From Thermofilum uzonense (GTDB lineage Archaea; Thermoproteota; Thermoprotei; Thermofilales; Thermofilaceae), in NCBI RefSeq assembly GCF_000993805.1, contig NZ_CP009961.1, positions 1,547,989 through 1,611,988 of the forward strand: 64,000 nucleotides of DNA. The letters run 5' to 3'. Of the stretch, positions 63,973 through 64,000 are shown piece after piece. The translations under genes were made by a program, and so were the position numbers. The notes below the pieces were generated by a model. That model worked only from the letters and a program-made list of their open reading frames with translations, was not told where the DNA came from and ran no database searches. Positions within the stretch are counted from its first letter, which is position 1. Each line of letters opens with the position of its first letter.

Positions 63973-64000
63973 TCCTGGGCCACTAGACGACCGGGGCTAC

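Larger units (their letters stand above)
63891..63997 (-). tRNA. tRNA-Asp (anticodon GTC) with two introns
   Basis: On the reverse strand: acceptor GCCCCGG/CCGGGGC, anticodon stem GCGGC/GCCGC around CTGTCGA (GTC, Asp), T-arm CCGGG-TTCGAAT-CCCGG. The total is 107 nt; removing 16 nt (63957-63972) and 18 nt (63918-63935) leaves exactly 73. The D-stem then becomes GTCT/GGAT and the variable loop AGAAC. Confidence 0.92.

Overview
The window reads as a hyperthermophilic archaeon of the Thermoproteota, most probably Thermofilum or a close relative (order Thermofilales). The grounds are archaeal information-processing genes throughout (Rpo4, a probable Rpo8, S17e, L21e, Pus10, FttA/aCPSF1, Cdc48, FEN1, HerA-NurA, a 20S proteasome beta subunit), a histone gene in an otherwise crenarchaeal gene set, an A-type ATPase operon, many GTG/TTG starts with short leaders, and tRNA genes with small introns at non-canonical positions, a hallmark of Thermoproteales and Thermofilales. 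The genus is an inference; no 16S gene is present.

Layout. 1-5.2 kb: the 5' end of tgtA (cut by the window edge), probable rpo8, a histone, rps17e, a decayed gene remnant, tRNA-Leu with an intron, rpl21e, the opposite-strand cluster rpo4-DUF655-pus10, and tRNA-Asn with a T-loop intron. 5.4-11 kb: envelope proteins (a 634-residue secreted, membrane-anchored protein, an M48 protease, a zinc-ribbon membrane protein, a transglutaminase-like protein). 11-20.7 kb: ATPase genes A-B-D-C, then an NDP-forming acyl-CoA synthetase alpha subunit, then an unusually large subunit I and the proteolipid K; E and F are not here. 21-26.3 kb: anaerobic ribonucleotide reductase, a PPP phosphatase, small membrane proteins and thiI.

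26.3-29.3 kb is the accessory part. A TnpB-only element abuts thiI and supplies its stop codon. It is followed by about 0.87 kb of very GC-rich, apparently non-coding DNA, then gene remnants on both strands. One remnant is related to the decayed sequence at 1.75-1.9 kb. From 29.4 to 46 kb: M28 peptidase, hypF, a candidate C/D-box sRNA, a 13-cysteine small protein, a UxaE-like epimerase, valS, a protein disulfide oxidoreductase with a poly-His tail, a regulator, rpiA, a SPOUT methyltransferase, pyruvate kinase and a large DEAD-box helicase.

46-64 kb: a VTT membrane protein, a V4R-like protein, prs, nurA-herA (DNA end resection), an M20 peptidase, molybdopterin genes (a fused moaD-moaE, moaC, moaB), a non-catalytic tRNA-splicing endonuclease subunit with a PUA protein, fttA, psmB, an FKBP, cdc48 (C-terminal HbYX motif) with a small winged-helix gene, fen1 (which appears to start at ACG), DUF371, and two tRNA genes (Trp with one intron, Asp with two). 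The relaxed intron positions and the heteromeric-type endonuclease subunit fit together: in crenarchaea the heteromeric enzyme is the form that cuts such relaxed bulge-helix-bulge sites.
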